This document shows, piece after piece, positions 1-7,778 of a stretch of 64,000 nt of DNA (position 1 is the first letter of the stretch; the number at the start of each line of letters is the position of its first letter). Both the position numbers and the translations under genes were made by a program. Origin of the DNA: Lysobacter sp. S4-A87 (GTDB lineage: Bacteria; Pseudomonadota; Gammaproteobacteria; Xanthomonadales; Xanthomonadaceae); contig NZ_CP093341.1 of the NCBI RefSeq assembly GCF_022637455.1, positions 2,294,001-2,358,000 of the forward strand. Direction: 5' to 3'. The notes beneath the pieces were generated by a model. It did no database searches, was not told the DNA's origin, and saw only the letters and a list, made by a program, of their open reading frames with translations.

Positions 1-175
1 GACTTCCTGCATGCGCCTAGCCTCCGGATCGCCTGCGGGCACGCATCCGGCGATGACCGTCGGGCCTGTTTACCACAACCGTCGAATGCGGCCTGCGAAC
101 GCCGCGACACGTGAAGGCAACCATCACAACGAAGCGGCTAGCGTTCCATCGCACCAGCTCCCGGATAACGAATCC
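1..175. other. Left-edge region without a recognised gene
   Basis: I see no supported gene in these bases. An upstream in-frame ATG at 53 could extend the ATP-grasp gene, but the added residues look unlike the family. The preceding gene lies outside the window, so the operon start cannot be judged. Confidence 0.4.
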
Positions 176-1144
176 ATGCGCGTGTTGGTCACCGGTGCCG
201 GTGGTCCTGCGGCGGTCAGCGTCTGGAAATCGCTGGCCGACGAGCACGAGCTGCTGCTCGCCGACATGGACCCCGATTCGCCCGGCCTGTACCTGGTGCC
301 GGCGCAGCGCCGTTTCCTGATTCCCCGTGGCGAGTCGGCCGAACTGGTGCCGGCATTGCTCGAACTGTGCCGCGCGCAGTCGGTGGAGGTATTGATCTCC
401 ACGGTCGATGCCGAACTGGCCCCCGTGGCCGAAGCCGAGGCCTCCTTCGCTGCGATCGGCACGCGCGTGCCGTTGTCGCCGGCGCAGGTACTGCACCGCT
501 GCCGCGACAAGTGGGCGCTGCTGTCGCACCTGTCCGGGAATCCGTTCGTCCCGTCGTGCGTGCAATTGTCGGCACGGACGTTGCCCGCCATCACCCGGTT
601 TCCCTGCTTCGCCAAGCCTCGTGCAGGCTCAGGCTCGCGCGGTATTGCCCTGATCGAAAGCGCGCAGGACCTGGCCGAGCTGCCGCTGGACGATTCCTAT
701 CTGGTGCAGGAACTGTTGCCGGGCCCGGAGTTCTCGGTCGATGTCTATGTGAGCCAGCGCGGCGAGCTGGTCGCCGCGGTTCCGCGGGAAAGGATCCGTA
801 CCGATTCGGGCATCGCGATCACCGCACGGACCCTGCACATGCCCGAACTGATGGAGGCCGCCGCCAACATCGCCCGCACCGTGGGCATCCGTTACGTCGC
901 CAATGTCCAGTTCAAGCAGGCCAGCGATGGCCATTACAAACTGCTGGAGATCAACCCGAGGTTCCCCGGCAGCCTGCCGTTGACGGGCGCTGCCGGAGTC
1001 GACATCCCGCGCCTGCTGATGGACGATCTGCAGGGCAAACCGTTGCCGTCCGGGCCGATGCCATTCAGGGAGATACTCATGGTCCGCTATTGGACGGAGA
1101 AGTATCTGGACCCGTCGGAATGGCAAGCGCTGTGCCGCCACTGA
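176..1144 (+). CDS. ATP-grasp domain protein (carbamoyl-phosphate-synthase/PylC-like ligase)
   Basis: Predicted 322-aa ATP-grasp enzyme; such enzymes join a carboxylate to an amine or thiol through an acyl-phosphate, but the substrate here is unknown. The N-terminus MRVLVTGAGGPAAVSVW is the usual Rossmann-like pre-ATP-grasp strand and glycine loop. FAKPRAGSGSRG around residue 145 is the nucleotide-binding lysine/glycine loop, and LLEINPRFPGS from residue 256 supplies the Glu/Asn metal ligands. I chose ATG 176 because the fold begins there; no good Shine-Dalgarno (SD) sequence is visible, and ATG 53 is the in-frame alternative. The stop lies 25 bases inside the following phosphatase gene, so the two are probably translationally coupled. 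Confidence 0.82.
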   Translation: MRVLVTGAGGPAAVSVWKSLADEHELLLADMDPDSPGLYLVPAQRRFLIPRGESAELVPALLELCRAQSVEVLISTVDAELAPVAEAEASFAAIGTRVPLSPAQVLHRCRDKWALLSHLSGNPFVPSCVQLSARTLPAITRFPCFAKPRAGSGSRGIALIESAQDLAELPLDDSYLVQELLPGPEFSVDVYVSQRGELVAAVPRERIRTDSGIAITARTLHMPELMEAAANIARTVGIRYVANVQFKQASDGHYKLLEINPRFPGSLPLTGAAGVDIPRLLMDDLQGKPLPSGPMPFREILMVRYWTEKYLDPSEWQALCRH

Positions 1145-1746
1145 GTGTCCAGCTGATACGACATGGGCAAACCACCGCCAATGCCGGCCAGGTCACGGAC
1201 AACCATTCCGACATCTGCCTGACTGCGCTGGGCGAGCAGCAGGCGCGCGAGGTGGTGGCGAAGATCCTGCATCCCCCGGACCTGATCGTGGTGTCGCCGT
1301 TCCGCCGCACCCTCGATACCGCCCAGCCCTTGATCCAGGCCCATCCGGCGACGGCCGTGGAGACCTGGCCGATCCAGGAGTTCTCCTATCTGGCCCCGGC
1401 GCGGGCGAACCGGACCAGCTACGCCGAACGCAAGCCGATGATCGCCGAGTACTGGCAGCGCGCCGATCCCGACCACGTGGATGGCGCTGAAGCAGAGTCG
1501 TTTGCGCAGTTCGTCGCGCGCCTGCAGGCATTTCACGAGCGGCTGTGGCAACAGGCCGGGCGCGTGGTGGTGTTCGGCCACGGCCAGTTCCTGCGTGCCT
1601 TCACCATCGGGCTGCGTGATGGCTTCTCGGCAACGTCCAAGGCCATGCTGGCGTTTCGCCAGGCCGAGATGTCGAAGCCGGTGCGCAACGGCGAGATCAT
1701 CGCCGTCGCGCTGCCGCCGCCGGGCGAGGTGATCGGTGGACGCTGA
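1120..1746 (+). CDS. Histidine phosphatase superfamily protein (phosphoglycerate-mutase-like)
   Basis: Cytoplasmic 208-aa branch-1 histidine phosphatase. The catalytic RHGQT motif has its nucleophilic His at residue 15, and the second conserved His is in FGHGQF at residue 154. No signal peptide is seen. Substrate is unknown; family members dephosphorylate small metabolites or phosphohistidine proteins. The gene overlaps the ATP-grasp gene by 25 bases and the Hpt-like gene by 11, so the three form a tight unit. GTG at 1132 is an alternative start. Placement beside an Hpt-like protein and opposite a receiver domain makes a phosphohistidine substrate conceivable, but that is inference. Confidence 0.85.
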   Translation: MASAVPPLSVQLIRHGQTTANAGQVTDNHSDICLTALGEQQAREVVAKILHPPDLIVVSPFRRTLDTAQPLIQAHPATAVETWPIQEFSYLAPARANRTSYAERKPMIAEYWQRADPDHVDGAEAESFAQFVARLQAFHERLWQQAGRVVVFGHGQFLRAFTIGLRDGFSATSKAMLAFRQAEMSKPVRNGEIIAVALPPPGEVIGGR

Positions 1747-2083
1747 TGGCGACCTGGATCTGGCGTCGGCCGCGCGCCTGCTGGGAGATGCCGCGCTGGT
1801 GCCGTTGGTGGTTGACGCGTTCGCCACGTCCGCACCGCCACTGCTGGCGCAGCTCAGGCAACGCATCGTGGCGAACGACGAAGCCGAGGTGCGGCGTCAC
1901 CTGCACCGGTTGACGCCAACGTTGGCGCTGCTGGCCGGCGGTGACCTTCAGGACCAGTGCGGACAGGTATTCTCGATGTGGCACGCGCCGCGGACGGCCG
2001 CGCGCGAGGCCCGCTCGCTGGCGCTGGTCGACCGCCTTGAAGCGCTCGTGCGCGAGGCCGCTCATAGCGGCGCGTCCAAGTGA
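1736..2083 (+). CDS. Hpt-like small protein with degenerate phosphotransfer motif
   Basis: Protein of 115 aa starting at a GTG inside the phosphatase gene. It is helical, and HLHRLTPTLALLAGG (His at 55 and 57) sits where Hpt domains have H-x-L-K-G-x-S. The histidine at 57 is kept but the Lys and Gly that follow in true Hpt domains are Thr and Pro. It could be a divergent phosphotransfer protein, a non-phosphorylatable decoy, or an unrelated helical bundle. The neighbour opposite encodes a receiver domain, which supports a signalling role. Family assignment is by motif reading only. Confidence 0.55.
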   Translation: MDADGDLDLASAARLLGDAALVPLVVDAFATSAPPLLAQLRQRIVANDEAEVRRHLHRLTPTLALLAGGDLQDQCGQVFSMWHAPRTAAREARSLALVDRLEALVREAAHSGASK

Positions 2084-2117
2084 AGGTTCGCCCCTGCCCT
2101 GATTCACGCCGACACCT

Positions 2118-3143
2118 TCACCGACCGCGCTGCCGGATCACTTCCAGCGGTTCGGCCATGACGTAGCCGGCGAACCGACCCCAGTAGCGTGCCGTTGCCA
2201 CGATCAGGTCCGGGGCCAGGTACGCGCGCAGCGCCGTCTGGCTGGAGTAGGCCTCGATGGCCTGGAGCTTGCGCTGCATGTGGTCGCTGATATCGATGAA
2301 CAGCCCGGGACGAAATTCCACAGTGGCCGAGGGCGGCTGGTAGCAATAGACATTGGCGATGCTGCGCGCGGCGACCATCGTGGCGCGGTAGGTGTTGCGA
2401 TGGTCCTGGTGGGTGTCGTGCTGGGAATGCGTGTACAGGTCGGTCGGCTGGATCTGCGCGATCGCCTCCTCGATCAGTTCGATGCTGGCGCCGCCCTCGG
2501 GCACCATGGTGTCGTGCAGGTCGGCCAGGATCAGCCGGGCCTGCAACAGTTCGGCGGCGGCGTGCGCCTCGCGCGCGCGAATCCTGGCATCGCCGCCCTG
2601 TGCGCCATGGCTCAGGGTGAGGATCGTCACTTCGTCCTGCCTGGCCGCATGCATCGACAGCGTTCCGCCGCAGCCGATCTCGACATCGTCCGGGTGCGCG
2701 CCCACTGCCAGCACCGATCGTCGCTCCTTCTGGCGGCGCTGGCGGGTGAGCTGCGCCAGCTTGCGCACCTGCTCCAGGAACACCTCCTTGGCGAAGGGCT
2801 TGAAGAGCATGCCGTCGGCATCGTTCTGCACGGCCGTGCGCGCGTACTCGGCGTTGACCACGCCGGTCATCACCAGCACGCAGGTCCACCTGTGTGCCGC
2901 CTTGACCTCCTGGATCAGCTCCAGCCCGTTGCCGCCGGGCATCTCGATGTCGGTGATGACCAGGTCCCAGTCGCGGGTCGGGAATGCCGCCCTGCCCTGC
3001 ATCGCATCGGAGGCGAGCGTCACCTGGGCCAGGTCGCCCTCCTCGAGCCATTGCCGGACGATCAGCGCGTACTCGGGGCTGTCCTCCACCACCAGGATCT
3101 GGAAGGGTCGGCTCTGGAACGGGCGGGTAATGGACGGAGGCAT
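2118..3143 (-). CDS. Response-regulator receiver domain fused to PIG-L-family deacetylase
   Basis: Two-domain cytoplasmic protein of 341 aa. Residues 15-130 are a receiver: acidic pocket ED at 20-21, phospho-acceptor Asp65 in VITDIEMP, Thr93 in VMTG and Lys115 in LFKPF. Residues 143-341 are a PIG-L/LmbE zinc-dependent N-acetyl-sugar deacetylase, with AHPDDVE at 149-155 and HQDH at 245-248 as metal ligands. The fusion implies that phosphorylation controls deacetylation of a sugar conjugate; the substrate is unknown. The start at 3143 begins just before the receiver fold. The gene converges on the Hpt-like gene with a 34-base gap and lies downstream of the acid phosphatase and the 15-bp repeats. 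Confidence 0.88.
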   Translation of the reverse strand: MPPSITRPFQSRPFQILVVEDSPEYALIVRQWLEEGDLAQVTLASDAMQGRAAFPTRDWDLVITDIEMPGGNGLELIQEVKAAHRWTCVLVMTGVVNAEYARTAVQNDADGMLFKPFAKEVFLEQVRKLAQLTRQRRQKERRSVLAVGAHPDDVEIGCGGTLSMHAARQDEVTILTLSHGAQGGDARIRAREAHAAAELLQARLILADLHDTMVPEGGASIELIEEAIAQIQPTDLYTHSQHDTHQDHRNTYRATMVAARSIANVYCYQPPSATVEFRPGLFIDISDHMQRKLQAIEAYSSQTALRAYLAPDLIVATARYWGRFAGYVMAEPLEVIRQRGR

Positions 3144-3180
3144 TTGCGCTGCCTGTGCATGGCGTTGATCGACGGCAAGC

Positions 3181-3240
3181 TGATCTAAAGCACGCTGATC
3201 TAAAGCACGCTGATCTACAGCACGCTGATCTACAGCACGC
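3181..3240. repeat. Four tandem 15-bp repeats at the acid-phosphatase stop codon
   Basis: Four head-to-tail units: TGATCTAAAGCACGC twice, then TGATCTACAGCACGC twice. The last unit contains the stop codon (TAG) of the phosphatase gene at 3230-3232, read on the minus strand. The other units repeat that 3' end, so each unit also carries a stop. Copy number could vary by slippage without altering the protein. Confidence 0.9.
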
Positions 3241-4096
3241 GCTCGAGCTTCTGCTGCAGGGCCGTCGCTTCGGCGGCGCAATCGCGAGCGGGCGCGAGGC
3301 CTTTGCTGCGTGCGTCGGAGATCTCGGCCTTCGCCGCGGCCATGTCCGCCTCGAAGGTCGGGTCGGCGTGCAGGCGGGCGACGGTGCTGGCGCCCATGAA
3401 GCGGCCTTCGAGGATGTCGCTCTGCCAGTGGACGTTGCAGACCAGGCGGCTTTCGCCGAACGAGCGGCCGCGCGCGAGCACGGCGTTGGCGTGGTCGGGG
3501 GCGAGTTCGGCGAGGATCAGGGCCCAGGCCCAGCCAATGGTGGTGTGGCCGGACGGATAGGAACCGTCCTTGCGCAGCGCGGCTTCTTCGTCTGGCGTGC
3601 AGCTGGCCTCCTTGGCCATGACGAACGGGCGGGTGCGGTTGTAGTGGTTCTTTGCCTTGTAGGTCGCCAGGCCGGCGTCGACCATGCTGCGCTGGAGCAG
3701 CATGTACAGCCGCGGCGTTGCCTGCTGCGTCAACGGGATGCCCAGCGCGCACTCGAAGGTGCCGGCCGCGTGCGGGAAATGCAGGTCGGCATCGCTGACG
3801 GCCTGCTGCCAGCGTGGCGTGCCGCGCAGGGTGATCGCTTCCTCGCGGACGGCCTGGTCATGGGCGAACGCGGCCGATCCGGCGGCCGGTGGGGCCGGCA
3901 CCAGCGCCAGGCTGTCCGGGTACTGCGCCTGCTGCAGATAGCCGGCGGGAATGCCGGGGCGGATTTCCGGCACGGCAGACGGCGGCGCAGGCGCCGACTG
4001 CGCCGCTTCGGATTTCGGCGCCTGGCTGGCGCAGCCGGCAAGCAGGACGAGGGAAGCGCACAGGGCGAGGTGCAAGGCGGCGGTTCGGGGGCGCAT
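3230..4096 (-). CDS. PAP2/PhoN-type acid phosphatase, lipoprotein
   Basis: Predicted exported class A non-specific acid phosphatase of 288 aa. The N-terminus is a lipoprotein signal (LVLLAGCAS). The three-part PAP2 signature is present: K-x6-RP in KNHYNRTRP, PSGH in SYPSGHTT, and SR-x5-H-x3-D in SRLVCNVHWQSD. It should hydrolyse phosphomonoesters in the periplasm. ATG 4096 was chosen because it opens the signal peptide; an upstream in-frame extension has no such character. It is divergent from the permease gene. The 3' end overlaps the 15-bp tandem repeat. Confidence 0.9.
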   Translation of the reverse strand: MRPRTAALHLALCASLVLLAGCASQAPKSEAAQSAPAPPSAVPEIRPGIPAGYLQQAQYPDSLALVPAPPAAGSAAFAHDQAVREEAITLRGTPRWQQAVSDADLHFPHAAGTFECALGIPLTQQATPRLYMLLQRSMVDAGLATYKAKNHYNRTRPFVMAKEASCTPDEEAALRKDGSYPSGHTTIGWAWALILAELAPDHANAVLARGRSFGESRLVCNVHWQSDILEGRFMGASTVARLHADPTFEADMAAAKAEISDARSKGLAPARDCAAEATALQQKLERVL

Positions 4097-4270
4097 GTCC
4101 GTGCTCGCGTGGAAACAGTCCGCAAACCTTCCCGGCGGCGCAGTGAAAACACCGTGAGAGCTTGCGCCTGGCATCCGGCCAGCTCCGTCGAAGCACAGCG
4201 GCAGGATCGGCCAGTGCTGCGCCGGCCGGACACGCTATTGTGGCGGCCCAACCCGTTGCCGGATCCCTTG

Positions 4271-5638
4271 ATGGCCTCTCCCGTCGCCCCAGCCGCAGCA
4301 CCGACCCAGCTCAAACACGCGCTGCAACCACGGCAGCTGATCATGATGGGCCTGGGCAGCGCGATCGGCGCCGGCCTGTTCCTGGGATCCGGCGTGGGCG
4401 TGCAGGCGGCCGGACCGGCGGTGCTGGTGTCGTACCTGGTCGCCGGCGCGCTGGTGATCATCGTCATGAACGCCCTGGGCGAAATGGGCGCGGCCAAGCC
4501 GTCCAGCGGTGCGTTCTCGGTGTACGCGGCCGATGCGATGGGCGCCACGGCCGGCGCGACGGTGGGCTGGTTGTGGTGGGCGCAGCTGGTGATCGTGATC
4601 GCGGCCGAATCGGTCGGCGCCGCCGGGCTGCTGGCTACCGTGTGGCCGTCGTTGTCGGTTCCGCTGGCGTCGCTGACCTTCATGCTGTTCTTCACCGCCA
4701 TCAACCTGCTGGGAGTGAAGAACTTCGGTGAGTTCGAATTCTGGTTCGCGATCCTCAAGGTCGTGGCGATCGTCGCCTTCATCCTCATCGGCGTCGCGCT
4801 GCTGCTGGGCCTGCTGCCAGAGGTGGCGTCACCGGGGCTGTCGAACTTCACCGCCAATGGCGGCTTTGCGCCCAAGGGCCTCGCCGGGATCGGCGCGGCG
4901 CTGCTGGTGGTGGTGTTCGCCTTCGGCGGCACCGAGATCGTCGCCGTTGCCGCCGCCGAGACCCAGGATCCCGAGCGCAGCATCGCCCGCGCGATCCGCA
5001 CGGTGGCCTGGCGCATCCTCGTGTTCTACATCGGTTCGCTGAGCGTGATCATCGCGGTGGTGCCGTGGACGAGCCCGGCGCTGTCGTCGCCGTTCGCGGC
5101 GGTGCTGGAGGCGGCGAAGATTCCCGGTGCGGCCACGGCCATCACCCTGATCGCGGTGATCGCGCTGCTGTCCGCACTCAACGCCAACCTCTATGGCGCC
5201 TCGCGCATGATCCATTCGCTGGCGCAGCGCAGTGAAGCACCGCGCTGGCTGGCGCGGGTGAGCCGCAGCCAGGTGCCGGTGGCGGCGGTGCTGTCGTGCG
5301 TGGTGTTCGGTTTCATCGCCACTGCGATGGAACTGCGCTACCCGGGCAAGGTGCTGCCGGTGCTGCTCAACGTGGTCGGCTCGACCTGCCTGCTGGTGTG
5401 GACGATTTCGCTGGTGTCGCAGTTGATCCTGCGCCGCCGCGCCGATCGCGCCGGCACGCCGCTGCCGTTCCGCATGCGCGGTTTCCCGTATTTGACGGTG
5501 ATCGCGCTGGCGATCCTGGGCCTGATCTTCCTGTTGCTGCTGTCGGGCAGCGAAACGCGGATTCAGTTCCTGTCGATGCTGGCGCTTACGCTGGGGATTG
5601 CGGCGGTGAGTGAGGTTGCGCGCCGGCGACGCGGCTAG
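4271..5638 (+). CDS. APC-family amino-acid permease
   Basis: Inner-membrane transporter of 455 aa with about 12 hydrophobic segments. The opening LMMGLGSAIGAGLF-type segment (here IMMGLGSAIGAGLFLGSG, near residue 30) is the substrate-binding broken helix of the amino-acid-transporter (AAT) branch. The second signature GGTEIVAVAAAETQDPERS lies near residue 220. It probably imports an amino acid with protons; specificity cannot be read. ATG 4271 places the cytoplasmic N-terminal tail just before the first helix. It is divergent from the phosphatase and followed by a long inverted repeat. Confidence 0.88.
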   Translation: MASPVAPAAAPTQLKHALQPRQLIMMGLGSAIGAGLFLGSGVGVQAAGPAVLVSYLVAGALVIIVMNALGEMGAAKPSSGAFSVYAADAMGATAGATVGWLWWAQLVIVIAAESVGAAGLLATVWPSLSVPLASLTFMLFFTAINLLGVKNFGEFEFWFAILKVVAIVAFILIGVALLLGLLPEVASPGLSNFTANGGFAPKGLAGIGAALLVVVFAFGGTEIVAVAAAETQDPERSIARAIRTVAWRILVFYIGSLSVIIAVVPWTSPALSSPFAAVLEAAKIPGAATAITLIAVIALLSALNANLYGASRMIHSLAQRSEAPRWLARVSRSQVPVAAVLSCVVFGFIATAMELRYPGKVLPVLLNVVGSTCLLVWTISLVSQLILRRRADRAGTPLPFRMRGFPYLTVIALAILGLIFLLLLSGSETRIQFLSMLALTLGIAAVSEVARRRRG

Positions 5639-5649
5639 TGGTTGCAAGT

Positions 5650-5716
5650 CCCGGGTGCGCTGCGCTTACCCGGGCTGCGTTCGCGCAGTAGCCCGGGTAA
5701 GCGCAGCGCACCCGGG
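5650..5716. repeat. 27-bp perfect inverted repeat (AGCCCGGG family pair)
   Basis: Arms at 5650-5676 and 5690-5716 are perfect reverse complements separated by 13 bases. Each arm runs from CCCGGGTGCGC to TACCCGGGCT. It lies between the convergent permease and amt genes and may act as a terminator, but has no T run. The same arm recurs at 22566, 42468 and 58883/58929. Confidence 0.92.
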
Positions 5717-5728
5717 GATCACGTCAGA

Positions 5729-5753
5729 CCCCTCTCCCTTTGCGGGAGAGGGG
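5729..5753. repeat. CCCCTCTCCC hairpin downstream of amt
   Basis: A 10-bp stem CCCCTCTCCC/GGGAGAGGGG with a 5-base loop, 11 bases beyond the amt stop. Related G/C hairpins occur at 8704, 21018 and 46641. It may end amt transcription on the minus strand, but there is no U tract. Confidence 0.7.
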
Positions 5754-5763
5754 CGGCCGCCAG

Positions 5764-7191
5764 TCAGTTCTCGTAGGCCGATTCGCCGTGCGAGGTGATG
5801 TCCAGGCCTTCGCGCTCGGACTCTTCCGACACGCGCAGGCCGACCGTGTACTTCACGATCAGGAAGCTCGCCAGCGCAACCACGCCCGACAGCACCACCG
5901 TCACCAGTACGCCCTGCAGCTGGATCCAGACCTGCGAGGCGATGCTGTACTCGGGCAGCGCAGTCTCGGTAACGTAGTCCCAGATGCCCGAACCGCCCAG
6001 CGCGGGCGAGGCGAACACGCCGGTGAGGAGCGCGCCGAGGATACCGCCGATGCCGTGCACGCCGAACACATCGAGCGCGTCGTCGGCGCCGAGCAGGCGC
6101 TTGAGTCCGTTCACGCCCCACAGGCACACCGCACCAGCGAGCGCACCGATGATCAGCGCACCGCAGAGGCCGACGAATCCGGCCGCCGGCGTGATCGCCA
6201 CCAGGCCCGCGACCGCACCCGACGCCGCACCCAGCATCGACGGCTTGCCCTTGCTGATCCATTCCAGAGCCGTCCAGCCAAGCACGGCGGCGGCCGTGGC
6301 CAGGAAGGTGTTGACGAAGGCCTGTGCCGCAACGGCGTTGGCTTCGAGCGCGGAACCGGCATTGAAGCCGAACCAGCCCACCCACAGGATCGATGCGCCG
6401 ACCATGGTCTGGGTCAGGTTGTGCGGCTTGATCGCTTCGCGCCCGTAACCCACGCGCTTGCCGATCACGTACGCGCCGACCAGGCCGGCCACCGCGGCGT
6501 TGATGTGCACCACCGTGCCGCCGGCGAAGTCGAGCGCGCCCTTGGCGAACAGGAAGCCGGACTGGGCCAGCACGCCCGGCACGACATCATTGCCGGTGAA
6601 CGCATCCGGGCCGGGGAAGAACCACACCATGTGCGCCATCGGCGTGTAGGCGAAGGTGAACCACAGCACGGTGAACAGCATCACCCCGGCGAACTTCACC
6701 CGCTCGGCGAACGCACCGACGATCAGCGCGCAGGTGATGCAGGCGAAGGCGCCCTGGAAGACGAAGAACACCAGCTCCGGGATGTAGACGCCCTTGGTGA
6801 AGGTCGCTCCCATCGCGGTCGCCGTCAGGCCCTTGGCGAGCAGGCGGTCGCCGCCGCCGATGAAGGCGTTGCCCGTGGTGAATGCCAGCGAGTAGCCATA
6901 CAGCGCCCACAGCACCGCCACCAGCGAGAACACCAGCATGCACTGCATCAGCACCGACAGGACGTTCTTGCTGCGCACCAGTCCGCCGTAGAACAGCGCC
7001 AGTCCCGGCAGGGTCATGAAGATCACCAGTGCCGAACACACCAGCAACCATGCCGTGTCGCCCTTGTCGGCGACCGGCGCGGCCGCGGCCGCGGCGTCCT
7101 GTGCGAGGGCGAGTCCGGGCGTTGCCAGCATGGCCAGGGCGGCGAGCAGGCGTGGCTGGCGGAATGCAGCGACCATCCGGCTGCGTTCCAT
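5764..7191 (-). CDS. amt: Ammonium transporter
   Basis: Inner-membrane Amt/Rh channel, 475 aa from ATG 7191. A signal-like segment (LLAALAMLATPGLALA) is followed by about 11 membrane helices. Family landmarks include FYGGLVRSKNVLSV, FAYTPMAHMVW, the phenylalanine/histidine pore regions and DVFGVHGIGGILGALLTG. It is the last gene of torF-glnK-amt, and GlnK is its known partner that blocks the channel under nitrogen excess. An alternative ATG at 7368, ten bases after the glnK stop and with a GAGGGTGAG SD sequence, stays in frame and would add 59 residues encoded by the inserted REPIN-like element. Which start is used is open. Confidence 0.95.
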   Translation of the reverse strand: MERSRMVAAFRQPRLLAALAMLATPGLALAQDAAAAAAPVADKGDTAWLLVCSALVIFMTLPGLALFYGGLVRSKNVLSVLMQCMLVFSLVAVLWALYGYSLAFTTGNAFIGGGDRLLAKGLTATAMGATFTKGVYIPELVFFVFQGAFACITCALIVGAFAERVKFAGVMLFTVLWFTFAYTPMAHMVWFFPGPDAFTGNDVVPGVLAQSGFLFAKGALDFAGGTVVHINAAVAGLVGAYVIGKRVGYGREAIKPHNLTQTMVGASILWVGWFGFNAGSALEANAVAAQAFVNTFLATAAAVLGWTALEWISKGKPSMLGAASGAVAGLVAITPAAGFVGLCGALIIGALAGAVCLWGVNGLKRLLGADDALDVFGVHGIGGILGALLTGVFASPALGGSGIWDYVTETALPEYSIASQVWIQLQGVLVTVVLSGVVALASFLIVKYTVGLRVSEESEREGLDITSHGESAYEN

Positions 7192-7216
7192 GGAGGGCAA
7201 CGCCGGTCCTCCACTA

Positions 7217-7335
7217 CCGTCATTCCCGCGAAGGCGGGGATCCAGTGCCTTTGAAGCTGTCATGTCGTCGTTCCTTTCGATGGCGTTGATGGACGAAGCG
7301 AAGTCGCTGGAGTCCCGCCTGTGCGGGAATGACGG
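7217..7335. mobile_element. REPIN-like element, 119 bp, with 29-bp inverted ends
   Basis: Left end 7217-7245 begins CCGTCATTCCCGCG; right end 7307-7335 is its reverse complement at 25 of 29 positions. Each end is itself a hairpin (CCCGC...GCGGG). The arrangement is that of two inverted REP sequences mobilised together. It sits between glnK and amt. A single copy of the end recurs at 44742-44767. No transposase is present in the window. Confidence 0.8.
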
Positions 7336-7378
7336 CTCTGCCGGGTCGAGTTTGTGCGTGGTGTCCATGGGCTCACCC

Positions 7379-7717
7379 TCACAACGCATCGTCATCGAGC
7401 TCGCCGGTGCGGATGCGCACCGTGTGCTCCAGGGCTTGAACAAAGATCTTGCCGTCACCTACCTTGCCGGTGCGCGCGGCGGTCTGCAGGGCTTCCAGGG
7501 CTGCCTCGAGGATCGACTCGGCAACAGCGCACTCGACTTTGAGCTTGGGCAGGAAATCGACGACGTACTCGGCACCGCGGTAGAGCTCGGTGTGGCCTTT
7601 CTGCCGTCCGAATCCCTTCACTTCGGTGACGGTGATGCCGGACACGCCGACTTCGGTGAGCGCTTCGCGCACCTCGTCGAGCTTGAACGGCCGGATGATC
7701 GCGGTGATCAGTTTCAT
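7379..7717 (-). CDS. glnK: Nitrogen regulatory protein PII
   Basis: PII signal protein of 112 aa, full family length. It senses 2-oxoglutarate, ATP/ADP and uridylylation, and controls Amt and nitrogen-assimilation enzymes. The T-loop motif KGHTELYRGAEYVVDF includes Tyr51, the uridylylation site, and the C-terminal KIFVQALEHTVRIRTGE is the conserved PII signature. It lies between torF and amt in the same direction, the usual partner arrangement. Confidence 0.96.
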   Translation of the reverse strand: MKLITAIIRPFKLDEVREALTEVGVSGITVTEVKGFGRQKGHTELYRGAEYVVDFLPKLKVECAVAESILEAALEALQTAARTGKVGDGKIFVQALEHTVRIRTGELDDDAL

Positions 7718-7778
7718 CTCGCAGCTCCGTGGGTCTGGATGGCTCGTGTGGGTTGGGTCATCGCGGGCGCGCCCTGCC

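Noticed and set aside
3181-3240. Possible CRISPR-like array
   Set aside because: Units are 15 bp, directly adjacent without spacers, and overlap a coding end; no cas genes are present.
7217-7335. Degraded insertion sequence
   Set aside because: At 119 bp with hairpin ends and no coding remnant it fits a REPIN-type element rather than an IS fragment.
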